Below, in pieces: positions 7,535 to 11,001 of a DNA stretch of 11,001 bases. The stretch is taken from contig CAZFBR010000118.1 of assembly GCA_964517215.1 (NCBI GenBank), positions 1 through 11,001 of the forward strand, written 5' to 3'. A program made the position numbers and the translations under genes. Source of the DNA: CAZFBR01 sp035353495 [NCBI: uncultured bacterium]. GTDB lineage: Bacteria > DAOPZR01. A model generated the notes under the pieces. That model had not been told where the DNA came from, did no database searches, and was given only the letters and a program-made list of their open reading frames with translations. How positions within the stretch are numbered: the first letter of the stretch is position 1; every line of letters starts with the position of its first letter.

Positions 7535-8074
7535 ATGTCACGCATTGGCAAACAACCGGTAGCGATACCCGACAAGGTCAAGGTCACGGTGAGTGACACG
7601 GGCCTGGTGACGGTGCAGGGGCCCAAGGGCTCGCTCACCTACCAGACGCCGGCACAGATCACGGTCGCGGTGCAGGGCCAGCAAATCGTGGTGACGCGGC
7701 AGGGCGATGAGCGCGCAGTGCGCGCGCTGCATGGCCTGGTGCGTGCGCTGCTGAACAACATGGTCAAGGGCGTGCAGCAGCCGTATGAGAAGTCGCTGGA
7801 GATCAACGGCAAGGGCTGGCGCGTCGAGCAGAAGGGGAAGGATCTGGTGCTGAATGTCGGCTTTTCGCACCCGGTAAACATTGCGGCGGTGCCGGGCATC
7901 GAGTTCACCGTCGTTGACCAGACCCATTTCAAGCTCAGCGGCATTGACAAGCAGCTGGTGGGCGACACGGCGGCCAGCATCCGGCGGCACCGTCCGCCCG
8001 AGCCCTACAAGGGGTTCGGCATCAAGTACAGTGACGAGCATATCCGCCGGAAGGAAGGGAAGAAGGGTGTGTAG
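7535..8074 (+). CDS. rplF: 50S ribosomal protein L6
   Basis: L6 (uL6) has two tandem homologous domains and lies near the sarcin-ricin loop and factor-binding site. The 179-residue product begins MSRIGKQPVAIPDKVKVTV. It contains VQGPKGSLTYQ, ALHGLVRALLNNMVKGVQQP, INGKGWRVEQKGKDLVLNVG followed by FSHPV, and the C-terminal signature RRHRPPEPYKGFGIKYSDEH then IRRKEGKKG. The usual PEPYKGKGI motif has Phe in place of Lys. GGGGAGAA at 7521-7528 is the ribosome binding site. The gene follows rpsH after 13 bases and is followed by rplR after three. Confidence 0.99.
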   Translation: MSRIGKQPVAIPDKVKVTVSDTGLVTVQGPKGSLTYQTPAQITVAVQGQQIVVTRQGDERAVRALHGLVRALLNNMVKGVQQPYEKSLEINGKGWRVEQKGKDLVLNVGFSHPVNIAAVPGIEFTVVDQTHFKLSGIDKQLVGDTAASIRRHRPPEPYKGFGIKYSDEHIRRKEGKKGV

Positions 8075-8077
8075 CGT

Positions 8078-8437
8078 ATGAAAAAGACCACGGAAGCGGT
8101 GCGGCTGGCCAAGCATGAGGCGCAGCGCCGCAAGCTGCGCGGCACGGCGGCGCGGCCGCGGCTGGGCCTGTACAAAAGCAGCAAGTACACCTATGCATTT
8201 ATCGTTGACGACGGGGCGGGGCGGGTGCTGCTGAGCCGCTCGACCCAGAAGTTGGAGCCGCCGGCGGGCAAGAGCCGGGCGACCGTGCCGGCGGCGGAGC
8301 TGCTGGGCAAGGAACTGGGCGCGGCGGCGAAGGCGGCGGGCATCACCCAGGTGGTGTTTGACCGCTCAGGGTACTGCTATCACGGCCGAGTCAAGGCCGT
8401 CGCCGACGGGGCACGCGCCGCCGGTCTGAATTTCTAA
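8078..8437 (+). CDS. rplR: 50S ribosomal protein L18
   Basis: L18 (uL18) binds 5S rRNA together with L5 and anchors it in the central protuberance. The 119-residue product has a basic N-terminus (RLAKHEAQRRKLRGTAARPR) followed by LGLYKSSKYTYAFIVDD, a helix region AAELLGKELGAAAKAAGITQ, and the conserved end VVFDRSGYCYHGRVKAVADG ARAAGLNF (one continuous stretch). The ATG lies three bases after the rplF stop, with a purine-rich AAGGAAGGGAAGAAGGG run inside the end of rplF serving as the ribosome binding site. A 20-base gap separates it from rpsE. The product matches the family in length and in conserved motifs, with nothing missing. Confidence 0.98.
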   Translation: MKKTTEAVRLAKHEAQRRKLRGTAARPRLGLYKSSKYTYAFIVDDGAGRVLLSRSTQKLEPPAGKSRATVPAAELLGKELGAAAKAAGITQVVFDRSGYCYHGRVKAVADGARAAGLNF

Positions 8438-8457
8438 GCGGAACGGGAGAAGAGGGA

Positions 8458-9069
8458 ATGGCGCGGGGCGAACGCAGGAAAAAGCGGGAAGAAGTGGGCG
8501 ACGGCCTGGAAGAGCGGACGATTTTCATTCGCCGCGTGGCCAAGGTGGTCAAGGGCGGCCGGCGTTTCAATTTCAGCGCCATGCTGGTCGTGGGCGACCG
8601 TCAGGGCAAGGTCGGCGTCGGCATGGGCAAGGCGACTGATGTGCAGCAGGCGCTGCAGAAGGCGGGCAAGCAGGCGCGCAAGAACATGCTGACCGTGCCG
8701 CGGCTGGGCACCAGCATTCCGCATGACATTATCGGCAAATTCGGGGCGGCGAAGGTCATGCTGCGCCCGGCCGCGCCCGGCACGGGGATCATCGCCGGGA
8801 CGACGGTGCGCAGCGTGGTCGAGCTGGCGGGGATCCGCGACATCCTCACGAAATGCTACGGGTCGCGCAATCCGCTGAACACGGTGCGGGCGACGCTGCA
8901 GGCGCTGCTGGCGCTGAAGGAACCGGGCAAAGTGGCGGCCCAGCGCGGGATTGCGGCGCGCGAGCTGATGGGCTTTGCGGTGCCGCTGGATGCGGCGGCG
9001 CAGGCGGCGGCGGCGGCACTGGCGGCGCAGGCGACGGCGGAGGAGGACGAGAGCAATGAAACTGCATAA
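8458..9069 (+). CDS. rpsE: 30S ribosomal protein S5 with an alanine-rich C-terminal extension
   Basis: S5 (uS5) shapes the mRNA entry tunnel and affects decoding accuracy. The 203-residue product (E. coli has 167) has an acidic and basic N-terminal segment, the double-stranded RNA binding-like domain RRVAKVVKGGRRFNFSAMLV with VGDRQGKVGVGMGKATDV, and the C-terminal domain TSIPHDIIGKFGAAKVMLRP, APGTGIIAGTTVRSVVELAG, DILTKCYGSRNPLNTVRATL. The last ~30 residues are an Ala-rich tail (encoded by GCG-rich repeats, about 8992-9030) ending EEDESNETA. The gene overlaps rplO by 14 bases. rpmD (L30), which in many bacteria sits between rpsE and rplO, is absent. Confidence 0.98.
   Translation: MARGERRKKREEVGDGLEERTIFIRRVAKVVKGGRRFNFSAMLVVGDRQGKVGVGMGKATDVQQALQKAGKQARKNMLTVPRLGTSIPHDIIGKFGAAKVMLRPAAPGTGIIAGTTVRSVVELAGIRDILTKCYGSRNPLNTVRATLQALLALKEPGKVAAQRGIAARELMGFAVPLDAAAQAAAAALAAQATAEEDESNETA
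9041..9046 (+). promoter_or_regulatory. Ribosome binding site of rplO, inside rpsE
   Basis: AGGAGG lies nine bases before the ATG at 9056. It fixes the rplO start and shows that this gene initiates inside the final codons of rpsE. The same bases encode the Glu-Glu-Asp of the acidic S5 tail. Confidence 0.85.
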
Positions 9070-9490
9070 CCTGCGCGCGCCGCACGGCGCGCGGCATGCC
9101 CGCAAGCGGGTGGGACGCGGCTCGGGGACGGGCCACGGCAAGACGTCGGGCCGCGGCAGCAAGGGGCAGATGTCGCGTTCAGGCGCCAGCCACCGCACCG
9201 GGTTCGAGAGCGGCCAGATGCCGCTGCAGCGGCGGCTGCCCAAGCGCGGGTTCACCCAGGTGTTCAAGAAGGATTATCTGCTGGTCAACACCGGCGACCT
9301 GGCCAAGCTGGGCGCGGCGGTGACTCCGGAGCTGCTCAAGCAGCAGGGCCTGCTGCGGCGCAAGCATGCGGGGGTCAAACTGCTGGCGCAGGGCGACGTG
9401 ACGGCCAAGGTGACGGTCACGGTGCACAAGGCGTCGGCGGCGGCGGTGAAGAAGGTGGAAGCCGCCGGCGGAAAGGTTACGGTTCTTTAA
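9056..9490 (+). CDS. rplO: 50S ribosomal protein L15
   Basis: L15 (uL15) is a late-assembly 50S protein that threads into 23S rRNA through a long glycine- and arginine-rich N-terminal extension. The 144-residue product starts MKLHNLRAPHGARHARKRVG, then RGSGTGHGKTSGRGSKGQMS, FESGQMPLQRRLPKRGF (~50-66, the conserved signature), and the globular C-terminal domain ending KASAAAVKKVEAAGGKVTVL. The start at 9056 is set by AGGAGG at 9041-9046 and by the family N-terminus. An in-frame ATG upstream at 8975 lies inside rpsE and would add an arginine run with no family match. It overlaps rpsE by 14 bases, which suggests translational coupling, and ends two bases before secY. Confidence 0.98.
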   Translation: MKLHNLRAPHGARHARKRVGRGSGTGHGKTSGRGSKGQMSRSGASHRTGFESGQMPLQRRLPKRGFTQVFKKDYLLVNTGDLAKLGAAVTPELLKQQGLLRRKHAGVKLLAQGDVTAKVTVTVHKASAAAVKKVEAAGGKVTVL

Positions 9491-9492
9491 TT

Positions 9493-10836
9493 ATGCGGCT
9501 CGAAGCGCTGCTCAACTGCTGGCGGGTGCCCGAACTGCGGCGGCGGCTGCTGTTTACCGCCGGCCTGATCGCCATCTTCCGCCTCTGCGCGCATATCACG
9601 GTGCCCGGGGTCGATTCGGTGGCGCTGGCCCGGATGATGCAGGCGGCGGACAACACCCTGTTCGCCATGGTCGACATGTTCTCCGGCGGCGCATTCCTCA
9701 ACATGTCGATCGCCGCGCTGGGGGTCATGCCCTATATCAGTGCGTCGATCATCATGCAGCTGCTGACCACGGTGGTGCCGTGGCTGGAAAAGCTGTCCAA
9801 GGAAGGCGAGGCGGGGCGGCGGCAGATCACCAAGTACACGCGCTACGGCACCGTGCTGCTCGCGGGCGTGCAGGGTTCGGCGCTGTCGATGTGGATGCGC
9901 AGCATGCGCACCAGCGACGGCAGCTTTGTCGTGCCGCAGGAGATCCCCGCGCCGATCTTCCATTTCGTCACCATCCTCACCCTGGTGACGGGGACCATCT
10001 TCCTGATGTGGCTCGGCGAGCAGATCACCGAGCGCGGCATCGGCAACGGCATTTCGCTGATCATTTTCCTCGGCATCGTCGACCGGCTGCCGGCGGCGCT
10101 GGTGGCCACGTACAACGACGTGTTCGTCAGCCAGCAGCTGAACCTGTTCACCGCGCTGTTCATCGGGGTCTTTGCCCTGGTAGTGGTGGCGGCGGTGGTG
10201 GTCATCCAGCAGGGTCAGCGGCGCATCCCGATCACCTATTCCAAGCAGGTGCGCGGCAACAAGGTCTACGGCGGCCAGAGCACGCATCTGCCGCTGAAGG
10301 TTGATTACGCCGGGGTGATCGCGGTCATTTTCGCCAGCTCACTGCTGATGTTCCCGGCGACGATTGTGCAGTTCTTCGTCGGGCAGAACCCGACGGGATT
10401 TGCCCTCAAGGTGGCGGAAGTGGCCAACCTGTTCCAGAACGGCGGCTGGCTGTACAATCTCAGCTTCTTTGCCATGATCATTTTCTTCTGCTATTTCTAC
10501 ACGGCGGTCACGTTCAACCCGACCGACATTGCGGAGAACCTGCGCAAGCACGGCGGGTTCATTCCCGGCCGGCGGCCGGGGCAGCCGACCGCGGACTACA
10601 TCGAGTGGGTGATGACGCGGGTGACGCTGGTCGGCGCGGTGTTTGTGGCGCTGGTCTCACTGCTGCCGTCGCTGCTGATCGACTGGATGGGGGCGCCCTT
10701 CTATTTCGGCGGCACCTCGCTGCTGATCGTGGTCGGTGTGGCGCTGGACACCCTGTCGCAGATGGAATCGCACCTGGTGGTGCGGCATTACGATTCGTTC
10801 ATGAAGAGCGGACGGATCCGCGGGCGGCGCGGGTAG
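9493..10836 (+). CDS. secY: Protein translocase subunit SecY
   Basis: SecY is the channel-forming subunit of the SecYEG translocon in the inner membrane. The 447-residue product has about ten hydrophobic segments. N-terminal [20 protein letters not shown] is TM1, followed by the plug and TM2 region ([32 protein letters not shown]). The sequence [20 protein letters not shown] (~100-119) is the first large cytoplasmic turn. [20 protein letters not shown] (175-194) is highly conserved. Cytoplasmic loop C5 carries [13 protein letters not shown] (243-255), and C6 carries [20 protein letters not shown] (341-360). TM10 and the tail are [20 protein letters not shown], then [20 protein letters not shown]. 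The ATG lacks a close Shine-Dalgarno: the best candidate, GGAAAGG at 9470-9476, is 16 bases away. It ends four bases before adk. Confidence 0.99.
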   Translation: MRLEALLNCWRVPELRRRLLFTAGLIAIFRLCAHITVPGVDSVALARMMQAADNTLFAMVDMFSGGAFLNMSIAALGVMPYISASIIMQLLTTVVPWLEKLSKEGEAGRRQITKYTRYGTVLLAGVQGSALSMWMRSMRTSDGSFVVPQEIPAPIFHFVTILTLVTGTIFLMWLGEQITERGIGNGISLIIFLGIVDRLPAALVATYNDVFVSQQLNLFTALFIGVFALVVVAAVVVIQQGQRRIPITYSKQVRGNKVYGGQSTHLPLKVDYAGVIAVIFASSLLMFPATIVQFFVGQNPTGFALKVAEVANLFQNGGWLYNLSFFAMIIFFCYFYTAVTFNPTDIAENLRKHGGFIPGRRPGQPTADYIEWVMTRVTLVGAVFVALVSLLPSLLIDWMGAPFYFGGTSLLIVVGVALDTLSQMESHLVVRHYDSFMKSGRIRGRRG

Positions 10837-10840
10837 GATC

Positions 10841-11001
10841 ATGCGACTGGTCTTTTTCGGGCCGCCGGGCGCGGGCAAGGGCACGCAGGCGCGGGTGACG
10901 GCCCAGGAACTGGGCATCCCGCAGATTTCAACAAATAACATATTCCACACAACAATAAAACAAACACGCCATTAAAAATCAAAACCAAACGACATATCAA
11001 C
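10841..11001 (+). CDS. adk: Adenylate kinase, N-terminal fragment (3' end corrupted and cut by window edge)
   Basis: Adenylate kinase interconverts ATP + AMP and 2 ADP in the cytoplasm. The first 30 codons are canonical: [17 protein letters not shown] with the P-loop GPPGAGKGT (residues 7-15), then [14 protein letters not shown]. From codon 31 the reading should continue STGDM-(L/F)-RAA but reads [12 protein letters not shown]. Each departure from the family is a G-to-A change (G32 to N, D33 to N, M34 to I, R36 to H, A37 and A38 to T). After codon 41 the frame slips, giving a TAA at 10973-10975. Reading on with one base restored gives [12 protein letters not shown], again matching the family if G is written as A. 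The gene is probably intact in the organism, and the sequence here is unreliable. It follows secY by four bases, the common secY-adk order. Confidence 0.9.
10925..11001 (+). other. G-depleted, A-rich terminal stretch (G-to-A converted or low-quality sequence)
   Basis: After the G at 10924, only two G occur in 77 bases (10968 and 10991), while A makes up more than half. The 10.9 kb before it is G-rich on this strand. The switch is abrupt and falls inside adk. T and C are roughly as expected, so it is specifically G that has been lost and A gained. The bases still encode a recognisable adenylate kinase continuation if A is read back as G at most sites, with one base missing near 10962-10966. 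This is best treated as an artefact or hypermutated end and should not be annotated as foreign DNA. Confidence 0.85.

Noticed and set aside
9462-9471. CCGCCGGCGG palindrome near the end of rplO as a terminator
   Set aside because: It has no loop, no following T-run suited to termination, and lies in codons for Ala-Ala-Gly-Gly. secY follows immediately in the same operon.
10925-11001. Terminal A-rich stretch as a horizontally acquired AT-rich insert, an attachment site or a mobile element boundary
   Set aside because: It continues the adk reading with G-to-A changes at conserved positions, so it is altered adk and not foreign DNA. No terminal repeats or target duplication are visible.
10925-11001. 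Diversity-generating retroelement variable region
   Set aside because: Those systems change template adenines to any base. Here G has become A, in a housekeeping gene, and no reverse transcriptase or template repeat is present in the window.

Overview
This window is a GC-rich, gene-dense stretch of a bacterial chromosome (or metagenome contig). It carries the conserved str-S10-spc ribosomal protein supercluster, entirely on the + strand. It opens inside tuf (the C-terminal ~156 residues of EF-Tu) and continues through the S10 block: rpsJ, rplC, rplD, rplW, rplB, rpsS, rplV, rpsC, rplP, rpmC, rpsQ. The spc block follows: rplN, rplX, rplE, rpsN, rpsH, rplF, rplR, rpsE, rplO, secY. The window ends just inside adk. 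No gap between genes exceeds 45 bases, several genes overlap or abut, and nearly every gene has a purine-rich Shine-Dalgarno sequence. I see no internal promoter or intrinsic terminator, so the whole block looks like one long transcriptional unit.

The products work together. EF-Tu delivers aminoacyl-tRNA. The 20 r-proteins belong to both subunits: S3, S10 and S14 in the 30S head, S5, S8 and S17 in the body, L2, L3 and L4 around the peptidyl-transferase core, and L22, L23, L24 and L29 at the tunnel exit. SecY receives nascent membrane and secreted proteins. Adk supplies adenylate balance.

Lineage hints are the absence of rpmD (L30) between rpsE and rplO, a zinc-binding 61-aa S14, a four-cysteine zinc-ribbon L24, the L2 variant DHPMGGGEG, and the adjacency tuf-rpsJ and secY-adk. 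Together with high GC these fit a high-GC member of the PVC superphylum (Verrucomicrobiota/Kiritimatiellota-like). That placement is my inference from memory of family sequences and is of low confidence.

The core genes look ordinary and intact. The one truly anomalous stretch is the last ~77 bases, in adk. There the sequence abruptly becomes A-rich with only two G, yet it still aligns to adenylate kinase if nearly every missing G has been written as A (equivalently C to T on the other strand) and one base is missing. I read this as a sequencing, damage or contig-end artefact, or possibly true hypermutation, rather than a new gene. No previously undescribed multi-gene system is visible.
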